NCBI GenBank assembly: GCA_034434335.1
Contig: DAOTZS010000086.1
Span: 1 to 26,306 of the forward strand
From: DAOTZS01 sp034434335
GTDB lineage: Bacteria > Chloroflexota > Anaerolineae > CG2-30-64-16
Direction: 5' to 3'
DNA length: 26,306 bases
The position numbers and the translations under genes are program-made. Every line of letters begins with the position of its first letter. The stretch's first letter is position 1. The notes beneath the pieces are model-generated. The model did no database searches. It was given only the letters and a program-made list of their open reading frames with translations, and had not been told where the DNA came from. Below, in pieces: positions 7,678-15,599 of this stretch.

Positions 7678-7706
7678 TTGACAGCCCCGCCCGCCTGTGA
7701 TACACT
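7678..7706 (+). promoter_or_regulatory. Near-consensus sigma-70-type promoter for the gcv operon
   Basis: TTGACA (7678-7683), a 17-nt spacer, then TACACT (7701-7706) preceded by TGA, an extended -10 TGn. It is 87 nt upstream of gcvH. The leader between is pyrimidine/AC-rich (repeated CTACCAACC-like steps) and shows no convincing glycine-riboswitch fold by eye. Confidence 0.72.
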
Positions 7707-7792
7707 CCTGCCCGAAATCAACTACCTGATCTACCAACCCGCCAATCTACGGACTACCAACCTACCAACCGACCACCAACCGGAGGAACACC

Positions 7793-8200
7793 ATGAGCTA
7801 CAAATATGACCCCAAGGCCCGCTATGCCAAGAGCCACGAATGGGTGCGCCTGGAGGGCGACACGGCTGTCATCGGAGTTTCAGACTATGCCCAGCACTTG
7901 CTCTCCGACGTCGTTTACGTCGAGCTGCCCGAGGTCGGTGATACCGTGACCAAGGGCGAGAGCTTCGGCACCGTCGAGTCGGTCAAAGCTGCCGAGGATG
8001 CCTACGCTCCCATCAGCGGCGAGGTGGTAGAGGTCAACAGCGACCTGGAAGATAACCCCCAGTGGGTCAATGAAGATCCCTACGGCAAGGCCTGGATGAT
8101 CAAGGTGGCCCCCAGCAACCTGAGCGAACTGGATGAGTTGATGGATGCCGCCGCCTACGAGGCGTTTGTCCGCGAGGAAGAAGAGAAGGGGGAGCATTAA
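7793..8200 (+). CDS. gcvH: Glycine cleavage system H protein
   Basis: A 135-residue lipoyl-carrier protein, the usual H-protein length. The lipoylation motif GTVESVKAAEDAYAP places the modified lysine at Lys65. The flanking SHEWVRLEGDTAVIGVSDYAQ, VELPEVGDTVTKGESF and NPQWVNEDPYGKAWMIKV stretches are all standard. It shuttles the aminomethyl group between P, T and L proteins in the cytosolic glycine cleavage complex. The start follows CGGAGGAACACC. Expression is probably driven by the promoter at 7678-7706. gcvPA begins 19 nt downstream, so H, P1 and P2 form one operon. Confidence 0.97.
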   Translation: MSYKYDPKARYAKSHEWVRLEGDTAVIGVSDYAQHLLSDVVYVELPEVGDTVTKGESFGTVESVKAAEDAYAPISGEVVEVNSDLEDNPQWVNEDPYGKAWMIKVAPSNLSELDELMDAAAYEAFVREEEEKGEH

Positions 8201-8219
8201 GCCTACACCGGAGTAAAAC

Positions 8220-9611
8220 ATGATCTACATCCCTAACACCGACGCTGACCGGGCAGCCATGCTGGCGACAGTCGGCGTGGCAACAGTTGAAGAACTCTTC
8301 CACGATGTGCCCGAAGCGTACCGCTTCCCATCTCTGCAGCTACCTCCTCCGCTATCCGAGATGGAGGTGCTGCGCGAGTTGGAGGCTCTGGCCAGCGAAA
8401 ATGACGACCTGCACCACCTTGCGTGCTTCCTGGGTGCAGGAGCCTATTACCACTTCGTGCCCAGCATCGTGGATTTCATCCTCCAGCGCTCCGAGTTCTT
8501 CACCGCCTACACCCCCTACCAGCCTGAGATCAGCCAGGGGACGTTGCAAGCCCATTTCGAGTATCAGTCCATGATCTGTGCCTTGACCGGGATGGAGGTT
8601 GCCAACGTATCGCACTACGATGGCGCCACCGCCACGGCTGAGGCAGTGATCATGGCGCTGCAGGTCACCCGGGGCAAGCGCACCAAAGTGGTGCTCAGCC
8701 CAACGTTGCACCCCCAATACCGCGCCGTGGTCCGCACGTATACCCAGGGCATGGGCCTCCAGCTCGTGGGCGATGGTGACCCGCTTGCCATGGAGAGCAG
8801 CGCCGCTGAGGAACTCGCCGCCTTGGCCTCCCTGGTGGATGGCCAGACCGCCTGCCTGATCTTCCAGAACCCCGACTTCCTGGGCCGGCTCTACACCCCG
8901 GCCGAGATGCAGGCCCTGGCCGGGCAGGTGCACGCGGCCGGCGCCTTGTTCGTGGTCGCCGTGGATCCTATCAGCCTGGGGCTGTTCGTGCCCCCTGGCC
9001 GCTACGGTGCCGACATCGTAGTCGGTGAAGGCCAGGCGTTGGGCAACCCCATCAGCTTTGGCGGCCCCTATCTGGGTTTCTTTGCCATGAAGATGGCCGA
9101 TGTGCGCAAGTCGTCTGGCCGCATCGTCGGCCAGACGGTAGATGCAGAGGGCCGGCGCGGCTTTGTGCTGACCCTCAGCACCCGCGAACAACACATCCGC
9201 CGCGAGAAGGCTTCCAGCAACATCTGCAGCAACCAGGCCCTCAACGCCCTGGCCGCCGCCATCTACATGGCGGCCATGGGCAAACACGGCCTGCGCACGG
9301 TCGCCGAGCTGTGCTATCACAAGGCCCACTATGCTGCTGACCTGATTGCCCGGCTGCCAGGCTACCAGGTGTTATCCGGCCGGCCCTTCTTCAAGGAATT
9401 CGTGGTACGCTGTCCCCGTCCGGTATCGCTCATCAACCAGGCCCTGCTGGAGGACTACGGCATCCTGGGCGGCTACGACCTGGGGCAGGACTACCCCGAG
9501 CTGAGCGGCCACATGCTGCTCTGCGTCACCGAGATGAACACGCGCGAGGAGATCGAGGAGCTGGCGGAGGCGTTGGCCGAGATCGCCGGCCGGCCTCAGG
9601 AGGTGGTGTGA
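8220..9611 (+). CDS. gcvPA: Glycine dehydrogenase (decarboxylating) subunit 1
   Basis: A 463-residue protein matching the N-terminal half of P protein as found in organisms with a split enzyme. Typical stretches are MIYIPNTDADRAAML, FLGAGAYYHFVPSIVDFI, YTPYQPEISQGTLQA, MTGMEVAN-like ALTGMEVANVSHYDGATA, GEGQALGNPISFGGPYLGF and REQHIRREKASSNICSNQAL. It lacks the PLP lysine, which is on subunit 2. The two subunits form an alpha2beta2 PLP enzyme that decarboxylates glycine and loads H protein. The start at 8220 has GGAG at about 8 nt. The last bases overlap gcvPB (TGATG), indicating coupled translation. Confidence 0.97.
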   Translation: MIYIPNTDADRAAMLATVGVATVEELFHDVPEAYRFPSLQLPPPLSEMEVLRELEALASENDDLHHLACFLGAGAYYHFVPSIVDFILQRSEFFTAYTPYQPEISQGTLQAHFEYQSMICALTGMEVANVSHYDGATATAEAVIMALQVTRGKRTKVVLSPTLHPQYRAVVRTYTQGMGLQLVGDGDPLAMESSAAEELAALASLVDGQTACLIFQNPDFLGRLYTPAEMQALAGQVHAAGALFVVAVDPISLGLFVPPGRYGADIVVGEGQALGNPISFGGPYLGFFAMKMADVRKSSGRIVGQTVDAEGRRGFVLTLSTREQHIRREKASSNICSNQALNALAAAIYMAAMGKHGLRTVAELCYHKAHYAADLIARLPGYQVLSGRPFFKEFVVRCPRPVSLINQALLEDYGILGGYDLGQDYPELSGHMLLCVTEMNTREEIEELAEALAEIAGRPQEVV

Positions 9612-11074
9612 TGGGCGAACCCCTTATCTACGAAATCAGCCGGCCGGGCCGCCAGGCTGTGGCGCTGCCCACATGCGATGTGCCCCAGACACCGCTGCCC
9701 GAAGGATGCATCCGGGACGAGCTCCCGCTCCCGGAAGTCTCAGAGGTGGACCTGGTGCGCCATTACGTGCACCTGTCGCACATGAACCACGCTGTAGACA
9801 CCGGCTTCTATCCCCTCGGCTCGTGCACCATGAAATACAACCCCAAGGTGAACGAGGCCGCCGCCCGCCTGCCTGGCTTCGCCGCCCTGCACCCCTTGCA
9901 GCCCCCAAGCAGCACCCAGGGTGCCATGGCGTTGATGTACGAACTGCAGTGCATGCTGGCGGAGATCGGCGGTTTCGCTGGCGTGACCTTGCAGCCGGCA
10001 GCCGGCGCGCACGGCGAGCTGACCGGCGTGCTGATCATGCGCAAGTACCTGCACGACCAGGGTGAGACGCACCGTCATGTGATCCTGGTGCCCGATTCCG
10101 CCCATGGCACCAACCCGGCCACCACGTCCATGTCGGGGCTGAAGGTGGTGGAGGTGCCCTCCGATCGGCGGGGCAACGTGGACCTGGCTGCCTTGAAATC
10201 GCTGCTCGACATCCACGGCCCTAACCTGGTGGGCATGATGCTGACCAACCCGAACACGCTCGGCCTGTTCGACGAACATATCACTGAGGTGATCAGGATG
10301 GTGCACGACGCCGGGGGGCTGATGTACGGGGACGGTGCTAATTTCAATGCCATCTTGGGGATCGTCAAGCCGGGCGAGCTGGGCTTTGATGTGCTCCACT
10401 ACAACCTGCACAAGACCTTCTCCACCCCGCACGGGGGTGGTGGCCCTGGCTCGGGCGCGGTAGGCGTAGTCGAAAAGCTGGTAGACTACCTGCCCGGTCC
10501 CATCGTGGTGCGCCAGGAGGCAGAGGGGGCCGACATATACCAGTGGCACATGCCGGCCAGGTCCATCGGGCGGGTCAAGGCGTTTCATGGCAACTTCGGG
10601 GTGCTGGTGCGCGCGTATACCTACATCCGCATGCTGGGCGCCGAAGGGCTGCGGGCCGTCAGCGAGAACGCGGTGCTCAACGCCAACTACCTGCAGGCAC
10701 GGCTGCGCGGGGTCTATCCCATCCCCCACGGCGACCGCACCTGCATGCACGAGTTCGTGGCCCAGGGCATCATCAAAGGCGCGGCCGAGATCCGCACCCT
10801 GGACATCGCCAAACGCCTGATGGACTTCGGCTTCCACCCGCCCACGGTGTACTTCCCGCTCATTGTGCCCGAAGCCCTGATGATCGAGCCCACGGAGACC
10901 GAGAGCAAGGAGACACTGGATGCCTTTGCCGATGCCTTGATCCAGATCGCCGATGAGGCGCGCACCAACCCGGAGCTGCTGAAAACCGCGCCCCACCGCG
11001 CACCCCTGCGGCGCCTGGACGAGGTGCGCGCGGCCAAGGAGCTGATCCTGTGCTACGGCGGGTGCGCGGCGTAA
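9611..11074 (+). CDS. gcvPB: Glycine dehydrogenase (decarboxylating) subunit 2
   Basis: A 487-residue catalytic subunit. It carries the C-terminal-half P-protein signatures LGSCTMKYNPKVNE, MLAEIGGFAGVTLQPAAGAHGE, DSAHGTNPATTSMSG, MLTNPNTLGLFDEHI, GDGANFNAILG and the PLP-lysine loop LHKTFSTPHGGGGPGSG (Lys268 with this start). I prefer the ATG at 9611 because AGGAGG at 9598-9603 is 7 nt upstream; a GTG at 9608 is also in frame. With gcvPA and gcvH it makes the P and H parts of glycine cleavage. The aminomethyltransferase (gcvT) and the dihydrolipoamide dehydrogenase are not in this window, so they must be encoded elsewhere. Confidence 0.97.
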   Translation: MGEPLIYEISRPGRQAVALPTCDVPQTPLPEGCIRDELPLPEVSEVDLVRHYVHLSHMNHAVDTGFYPLGSCTMKYNPKVNEAAARLPGFAALHPLQPPSSTQGAMALMYELQCMLAEIGGFAGVTLQPAAGAHGELTGVLIMRKYLHDQGETHRHVILVPDSAHGTNPATTSMSGLKVVEVPSDRRGNVDLAALKSLLDIHGPNLVGMMLTNPNTLGLFDEHITEVIRMVHDAGGLMYGDGANFNAILGIVKPGELGFDVLHYNLHKTFSTPHGGGGPGSGAVGVVEKLVDYLPGPIVVRQEAEGADIYQWHMPARSIGRVKAFHGNFGVLVRAYTYIRMLGAEGLRAVSENAVLNANYLQARLRGVYPIPHGDRTCMHEFVAQGIIKGAAEIRTLDIAKRLMDFGFHPPTVYFPLIVPEALMIEPTETESKETLDAFADALIQIADEARTNPELLKTAPHRAPLRRLDEVRAAKELILCYGGCAA

Positions 11075-11118
11075 GGATCGCCAGGCCCAAAACGCCCTGC
11101 GCACAGGCGCGGTAAGCA

Positions 11119-11147
11119 TTGACATCAGCCCACCATCCGATTATACT
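11119..11147 (+). promoter_or_regulatory. Near-consensus sigma-70-type promoter for the GH4 gene
   Basis: TTGACA (11119-11124), a 17-nt spacer and TATACT (11142-11147), 48 nt before the GH4 start. It matches the gcv promoter in form, so the GH4 gene is probably its own transcription unit even though it follows gcvPB on the same strand. Confidence 0.75.
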
Positions 11148-11194
11148 TGGGGCACCTCGCCCTGACTATCACCACCAACCAACGGAGGTAAACC

Positions 11195-12607
11195 ATGGCA
11201 AAGGTCGCTATCATCGGTGCCGGCAGCATCGTCTTCTGCAAGACGCTGATGTTGGACATCATGGCCACCCCGGGCCTGGAGGATACCGAATTTGCCCTCA
11301 TGGCCCCCAGCACCACCCGCACCTCGCAGGTGGAAGCGTTTGCCAAACGGGTCATCAAAGCCAATAACCTGCCAGCCCAGGTGTGGATCACCACCGACCG
11401 CCGCGAGGCCCTGAAAGATGCCGACTACGTCATCGCCACCTTCCAGGTGGGCGGCATCAAGGGCTTCGAGGCCGACTACAAGATCCCCCTCAAATACGGG
11501 GTGGATCAGTGCATCGGCGACACAATGGGGCCGGGGGGCATCTTCCGCGCCCTGCGCAGCATCCCGGTCGCGCTTGACATGTGCCACGATATGGAGGAGG
11601 TCTGCCCCAACGCCTATCTGCTCAACTATGTCAACCCCATGGCCATGGTGTGCTGGGCTATCGGCACCACCAAAGTCCCCTTCGTGGGCCTATGCCATGG
11701 CGTGCAAACCACCCTCGACCTCATCTCCGGCTATGTTGGCGTGCCCAAAGATGAGATCGACTTCCTGTGCGCCGGGATCAACCACATGGCCTGGTTCCTG
11801 AAACTGGAGCACAAGGGCCGCGACCTCTACCCAATCCTGCGTGAGCGCTTCGAGCAGCCCAAGTATTATGTCAATGAGAAGGTACGGGGTGAGGTGTTCC
11901 GCCACTTCGGCTATTTCATGACCGAATCCACCGGCCACCTCTCGGAGTACGTCCCCTGGTTCCGCAAGAACCAGAAGGCGCTGGACCTCTACTGCGATGA
12001 GCCGGCGTTCGGCGGCGAGAGCGGTGCCTACTACAACTGGTGCAAGTATGTGGCCGAAAAGTACGAGAGCCGCGACATCCTGGCCGATGAGCCCACCACC
12101 CTGCCTCCCCGCAGCATCGAATACGGTTCCTATGTCATCGAGGCCCTGGAGACGGGCCGCACCTTCAAGTTGAACGGCAATGTCATCAATGGCGGGATGA
12201 TCACCAACCTGCCCCCCGATTGCTGCGCGGAAGGCCCGATCTTTGTGGACCGCACCGGCCTGCACAAGACCTTTGTGGGCGACCTGCCTTCGCAGTGCGC
12301 CGCGCTAAACCTGACCAACATCAATGTGCAGCGGCTGGCGGTGGAGGCTGCCATCACCGGCGACCCGGAGAAGATCGTCCAGGCCTGCGCGCTCGACCCG
12401 CTCACCTCGGCGGTGCTGACGCTGAAAGAGATCCGCGAGATGGCCAGCGAGATGCTGGAGGCTGAGAAGCAGTGGCTGCCGCAGTTCGAGGGCAAGACGA
12501 TCCGGCCCACGCCCACGATTGTCATCCCCAAGGATGTCAAGCGCGCCCACGTGCCCATTGACCCGGCCCTGGCCATCTTTGCCCGTTTCGGAGAGCTGGC
12601 GAAGTAG
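11195..12607 (+). CDS. GH4 family glycosidase (alpha-galactosidase/alpha-glucosidase-like)
   Basis: A 470-residue NAD- and metal-dependent glycosidase of family GH4. The N-terminal dinucleotide fold is KVAIIGAGSIVFCKTLMLDI. Also present are GVDQCIGDTMGPGGIFRALR, NYVNPMAM (Asn147), the metal cysteine in GLCHGVQ (Cys167/His168) and the metal histidine in GINHMAWF (Asn196/His197). GH4 enzymes hydrolyse by a redox-elimination mechanism with NAD+ and Mn2+ in the cytoplasm. The Cys-His layout and the non-phosphate look point to the MelA/AglA side rather than 6-phospho-glycosidases. Galactoside, glucoside and glucuronide remain possible substrates. The start follows AACGGAGGTAAACC. It would act on sugars brought in by the ABC importers nearby. 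The MITE inserted 59 nt downstream separates it from the isomerase gene. Confidence 0.92.
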   Translation: MAKVAIIGAGSIVFCKTLMLDIMATPGLEDTEFALMAPSTTRTSQVEAFAKRVIKANNLPAQVWITTDRREALKDADYVIATFQVGGIKGFEADYKIPLKYGVDQCIGDTMGPGGIFRALRSIPVALDMCHDMEEVCPNAYLLNYVNPMAMVCWAIGTTKVPFVGLCHGVQTTLDLISGYVGVPKDEIDFLCAGINHMAWFLKLEHKGRDLYPILRERFEQPKYYVNEKVRGEVFRHFGYFMTESTGHLSEYVPWFRKNQKALDLYCDEPAFGGESGAYYNWCKYVAEKYESRDILADEPTTLPPRSIEYGSYVIEALETGRTFKLNGNVINGGMITNLPPDCCAEGPIFVDRTGLHKTFVGDLPSQCAALNLTNINVQRLAVEAAITGDPEKIVQACALDPLTSAVLTLKEIREMASEMLEAEKQWLPQFEGKTIRPTPTIVIPKDVKRAHVPIDPALAIFARFGELAK

Positions 12608-12666
12608 ACAGATGACGAAGGACCAGGAACGCGAGGGGTGGAGTTCTCATTCGTCGTTCGTCATTC

Positions 12667-12860
12667 GTAACTATTCAGGCTGATTGAAATCGCCCTCCCT
12701 GGGCACTTCGTGCCAGCCCTCGCCCCGAAGGGCTCGGCCCGAGGGGGTGTCGGCCTCCGCCGACACCCTTCATATATGCATCACGAAAGAGGTTGGCGAA
12801 GGCCGACCACTGGCCGCAGGCCCTAAAAGGGTGACTTCCAGTCACCGCCTGAATAGTTAC
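12667..12860. mobile_element. MITE copy 2 (IS66-like ends), 194 bp with perfect 8-bp target duplication
   Basis: GTAACTATTCAGGC (12667-12680) and GCCTGAATAGTTAC (12847-12860) are perfect 14-bp terminal inverted repeats. The element is flanked by an exact 8-bp direct repeat, CGTCATTC, at 12659-12666 and 12861-12868. It contains several small hairpins, for example GGTGTCGGC with GCCGACACC. It shares the right half of about 100 bp with the copy at 4627-4806 and is 14 bp longer in the middle. It has no coding capacity, so it must be moved by a transposase supplied elsewhere. It sits between the GH4 gene and the sugar isomerase gene. Confidence 0.93.
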
Positions 12861-12904
12861 CGTCATTCATCCTTTGCCCAACCCATACCACAGAGAGGTG
12901 CACT

Positions 12905-13906
12905 ATGTCCCGACCCATTACTCTCTTCACCGGCCAGTGGGCCGATCTGCCGTTGGAGAAGCTGGCGCAGAAGGCCAGCGCGTGGGGTTTTGACGGCCTG
13001 GAGCTCGCCTGCTGGGGAGACCACTTCGAGGTAGATAAGGCGCTGGAGGACGACAAGTACGTCCGGGAGAAGTGGGCGCTGCTGGAGAAGTACAACCTGA
13101 AGTGTTTTGCCATCAGCAGCCACCTGGTAGGCCAGTGTGTGGCCGATGACCCGATTGATGAGCGCCATAAGCGCATCCTGCCCCCTCGCCTGTGGGGCGA
13201 CGGCAACCCCGAGGGGGTGCGGCAACGCTGCGCCGAGGAGATGAAGAACACAGCGCGCGCCGCCAGGCTCTTCGGCGTCAAGATCGTCAACGGCTTCACC
13301 GGCTCCAGCGTGTGGAGCAAGTTCTATTTCTTCCCACCTACCAGCCAGGCCGACATTGACGCCGGCTACCGGGACTTCGCCGCCCGCTGGCTCCCCATCC
13401 TGGATGTCTTCCAGGCAGAAGGGGTCAAGTTCGCCCTGGAAGTCCATCCCACGGAGATCGCCTACGATATCTACACGGCGCGGCGGGCCCTCGAGGCCGT
13501 GAACAACCACCCGGCCTTCGGCTTCAACTTCGACCCGAGCCACTTCGTCCATCAGTTCATCAACCCGGTCTTCTTCATCGAGGAGTTCCCCAGCCGCATC
13601 TTCCATTGCCATGTCAAGGATTCGCGTGTGCAGCTCAACGGCCGCAACAGCATCCTCTCCTCGCACCTGGACTTCGGCGACCCGCGGCGGGGCTGGGACT
13701 TCGTCTCGCCGGGCCGCGGCGATGTCAAGTGGGACCCCATCATCCGGGCCTTTAACCGCATCGGGTATCAGGGCCCGCTCTCCATCGAGTGGGAAGACAG
13801 CGGCATGGACCGTGAATGGGGCGCGCCGGAAGCCCTGCGCATGATCCGCGCCCAGGACTTCACCGCGTCGGCGGTGGCATTCGATGCCGCCTTTGCTGCC
13901 CGGTAG
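12905..13906 (+). CDS. TIM-barrel sugar (phosphate) isomerase/epimerase, AP endonuclease 2 superfamily
   Basis: A 333-residue (beta/alpha)8 protein of the xylose-isomerase-like group. The metal-binding positions expected of this fold are all visible: Glu179 and His181 in LEVHPTEIAYD, Asp210 and His213 in FDPSHFVHQF, His234/236 in FHCHVKD, and Glu295 in SIEWEDSG. The N-terminus ITLFTGQWADLPLEKLAQKASAWGFDGLEL is the usual first-strand pattern. Relatives isomerise or epimerise free or phosphorylated sugars and inositols with a divalent metal in the cytosol. It is followed after 30 nt by an oxidoreductase, a pairing very common in inositol and rare-sugar pathways, so the two probably act on one substrate. 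The start at 12905 follows AGAGAGGTGCACT. The exact reaction is unknown. Confidence 0.87.
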   Translation: MSRPITLFTGQWADLPLEKLAQKASAWGFDGLELACWGDHFEVDKALEDDKYVREKWALLEKYNLKCFAISSHLVGQCVADDPIDERHKRILPPRLWGDGNPEGVRQRCAEEMKNTARAARLFGVKIVNGFTGSSVWSKFYFFPPTSQADIDAGYRDFAARWLPILDVFQAEGVKFALEVHPTEIAYDIYTARRALEAVNNHPAFGFNFDPSHFVHQFINPVFFIEEFPSRIFHCHVKDSRVQLNGRNSILSSHLDFGDPRRGWDFVSPGRGDVKWDPIIRAFNRIGYQGPLSIEWEDSGMDREWGAPEALRMIRAQDFTASAVAFDAAFAAR

Positions 13907-13936
13907 AATCATGCACCACGCGCTACGGAGGTAATC

Positions 13937-15130
13937 ATGAGCGAACAATCCTTCACTGCTATGGCTGGCCCCAGGGCCGTGGGGGTGGCACCGGAAGTAG
14001 GGGTTGGCATGCTGGGGTATGCCTTCATGGGCAAGGCCCACACCAACGCCTACAAGAAGATCCCCTACCTGATGTACCCCCCGCCGGCGATCCCCAAGCT
14101 GGTGGCCATCTGTGGCCGCAATGCGGAGGCAGCCGCCGAGGCGGCCCGCCGCTACGGATACGAGACCTTCTATACCGATTGGCGCCGGATGCTGGAGGAT
14201 GATCGCATCCAGCTCTTCGACAACGGTGGCCCCAACGATATGCACGCCGAGCCCTGCATCGCCGCAGCCCAGGCCGGCAAGCACGTCGTGTGCGAGAAGC
14301 CCCTGGCTCGCACAGCCGAAGAGGCCAAAGCGATGCTCGATGCCGTGGTGAAGGCCGGGGTCAAACACATGGTGGCCTTCAACTACCGCTTCGTGCCGGC
14401 CATTCGCCAGGCGCGCAACCTGATCGAATCTGGGGCTTTGGGCCAGATCTACCACTTCCGTGCCCGCTACCTGCAAGAATGGATCATGCCCCACTACAAT
14501 ACCCCTTACATCTGGCGGGTGGATAAGAAGGCTGCCGGCAGCGGCGCCCTGGGCGACCTGGGCGCGCATATCATCGACCTGGGCCGCTTCCTGGTGGGCG
14601 AAGTCAAGAGCGTGGCCGCCATGATGCGCACCTTCATCCCCGAGCGGCCATTGCCTGATGGCAGCGGCATGGGCAAGGTGGAGGTGGACGACGCCTTCGT
14701 GGCCGCCGTGGAGTTCGCCAACGGCGCCATCGGTACCCTGGAGGCCACCCGTTTCGCGGCCGGCCGCAAGAATCACAACTGCTTCGAGATCAACGGCGAG
14801 AAGGGCAGCATCTACTTCGACCTGGAGCGCATGAACGAGCTGCAGGTCTTCTGGGTGGGTGAGCAGCCCAGGGAGACCCAAGGCTTCCACAATGTGCTCA
14901 TCAGCGAGGGGTATCACCCCTGGTGGTCGAACTGGTGGCCCCACGGGCACATCATCGGGTGGGAGCACACCTTCGTGCACGAGCTGACCCACTTCCTGGA
15001 CTGCATCGTCAACAATAAGGAGGTGGGGCCGTACGGAGCAACCTTCGAGGACGGCTATCGCGCGGCCTGCATCTGCGATGCCATCGTGGAGTCGGCCAAC
15101 ACACGACGGCAGGTAGATGTCAAGTACTAA
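13937..15130 (+). CDS. Gfo/Idh/MocA-family NAD(P)-dependent oxidoreductase
   Basis: A 397-residue dehydrogenase. The N-terminal nucleotide-binding fold is VGVGMLGYAFMGKAHTNAY (residues 21-39), a G-rich turn in place of a strict GxGxxG. Then come VAICGRN, the strand-helix that positions NGGPNDMHAEPCIAAAQAGKHV, and the hallmark CEKPLA (Glu120-Lys121-Pro122). The C-terminal domain has FNYRFVPAIRQARNLIESGALG and LGDLGAHIIDLGRFLVGE, matching the substrate-binding helix. The family oxidises or reduces sugars, inositols and their derivatives. The gene is 30 nt behind the TIM-barrel isomerase with a strong SD (GGAGG), so they form a two-gene unit. The first 20 residues, before the fold, are longer than usual. 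The substrate is not assignable. Confidence 0.92.
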   Translation: MSEQSFTAMAGPRAVGVAPEVGVGMLGYAFMGKAHTNAYKKIPYLMYPPPAIPKLVAICGRNAEAAAEAARRYGYETFYTDWRRMLEDDRIQLFDNGGPNDMHAEPCIAAAQAGKHVVCEKPLARTAEEAKAMLDAVVKAGVKHMVAFNYRFVPAIRQARNLIESGALGQIYHFRARYLQEWIMPHYNTPYIWRVDKKAAGSGALGDLGAHIIDLGRFLVGEVKSVAAMMRTFIPERPLPDGSGMGKVEVDDAFVAAVEFANGAIGTLEATRFAAGRKNHNCFEINGEKGSIYFDLERMNELQVFWVGEQPRETQGFHNVLISEGYHPWWSNWWPHGHIIGWEHTFVHELTHFLDCIVNNKEVGPYGATFEDGYRAACICDAIVESANTRRQVDVKY

Positions 15131-15136
15131 ATAAAC

Positions 15137-15300
15137 GGGAATTACGCACTTTAGGGCGTGTCGCCCCATCCCCCCTATGGGTTTTGTGGTGGCGGCCGAA
15201 GGCCGCCACCACAAAACCGCCTCTGTTTACCTCCTGTCCTCTCCCGCCGCCAAAGGCGGGCGGGAGAGGAGGCAGGGTGTGAGGTGAGGGCTGAACAGTT
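15137..15300. repeat. Palindromic element B (partial relative of element A)
   Basis: GGGAATTACGCACTTTAGGG (from 15137) continues a block almost identical to the left end of element A for about 35 nt. Then come two strong hairpins. An 18-bp perfect stem, 15180-15197 with 15201-15218, has a GAA loop. A near-perfect stem, 15237-15251 with 15255-15270, has an AAA loop and one bulge. The right boundary is unclear; GCGTAAGTCCC at 15308 could be a degenerate right end. It lies just after the oxidoreductase stop and may also act as a 3' structure for that operon. Confidence 0.6.
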
Positions 15301-15307
15301 ACCGCCA

Positions 15308-15405
15308 GCGTAAGTCCCCGCAGGGGGCGTAAGTCCCCGGCAGGGGGCGCCAGTCCCCGTAGGGGGACGTAAGTCCCCGCAGGGGACGCAGTTCCCACAG
15401 GAGGG
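15308..15405. repeat. Tandem array of five ~20-bp palindromic units
   Basis: Five contiguous units of 19-20 bp run 15308-15326, 15327-15346, 15347-15365, 15366-15385 and 15386-15405, the last degenerate. The consensus is GCGTAAGTCCCCGCAGGGG. Each unit can form a small CCCC/GGGG hairpin. There are no spacers, so this is not a CRISPR array. It ends about 27 nt before the -35 of the promoter for the transporter genes. Confidence 0.85.
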
Positions 15406-15431
15406 CACCCTCCAGAGCCCATGTTGTGAGC

Positions 15432-15460
15432 TTTACAAAAGTGATCAGGGCTGTTAGAAT
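15432..15460 (+). promoter_or_regulatory. Sigma-70-type promoter for the first transporter module
   Basis: TTTACA (15432-15437), a 17-nt spacer and TAGAAT (15455-15460) with a TGT extension ahead of the -10. It is about 140 nt upstream of the permease start. The leader shows no clear riboswitch by eye. Confidence 0.6.
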
Positions 15461-15599
15461 AAACGCAGGAATCGGATCGCCGGCAGACCCTCCACGCCCA
15501 GTTGCTCGGGCTTTTCCTCTGCCTGGGCACTGCCCTGATCCGGCAAAAGTGTGACAGCAAAGGGTTGATCTCCATAACAGGCCACGAAGGAGAGAGCGC

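Noticed and set aside
7707..7792. Glycine riboswitch ahead of gcvH
   Set aside because: The leader between the promoter and gcvH is about 85 nt, AC-rich and without a recognisable aptamer fold, too short for the usual tandem glycine riboswitch.
8220..11074. Frameshift splitting a single gcvP gene
   Set aside because: The split falls at the usual boundary between P1 and P2 subunits, each part has its own SD and start, and two-subunit P proteins are well known.
12863..15214. Long minus-strand open frame opposite the isomerase and oxidoreductase genes
   Set aside because: It is antisense to two well-supported genes and reads as low-complexity His/Gly/Val/Asp-rich protein, a typical shadow in high-GC DNA.
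15308..15405. CRISPR-like array
   Set aside because: The units are contiguous without unique spacers, the repeats are only 19-20 bp and vary in length, and no cas genes are near.
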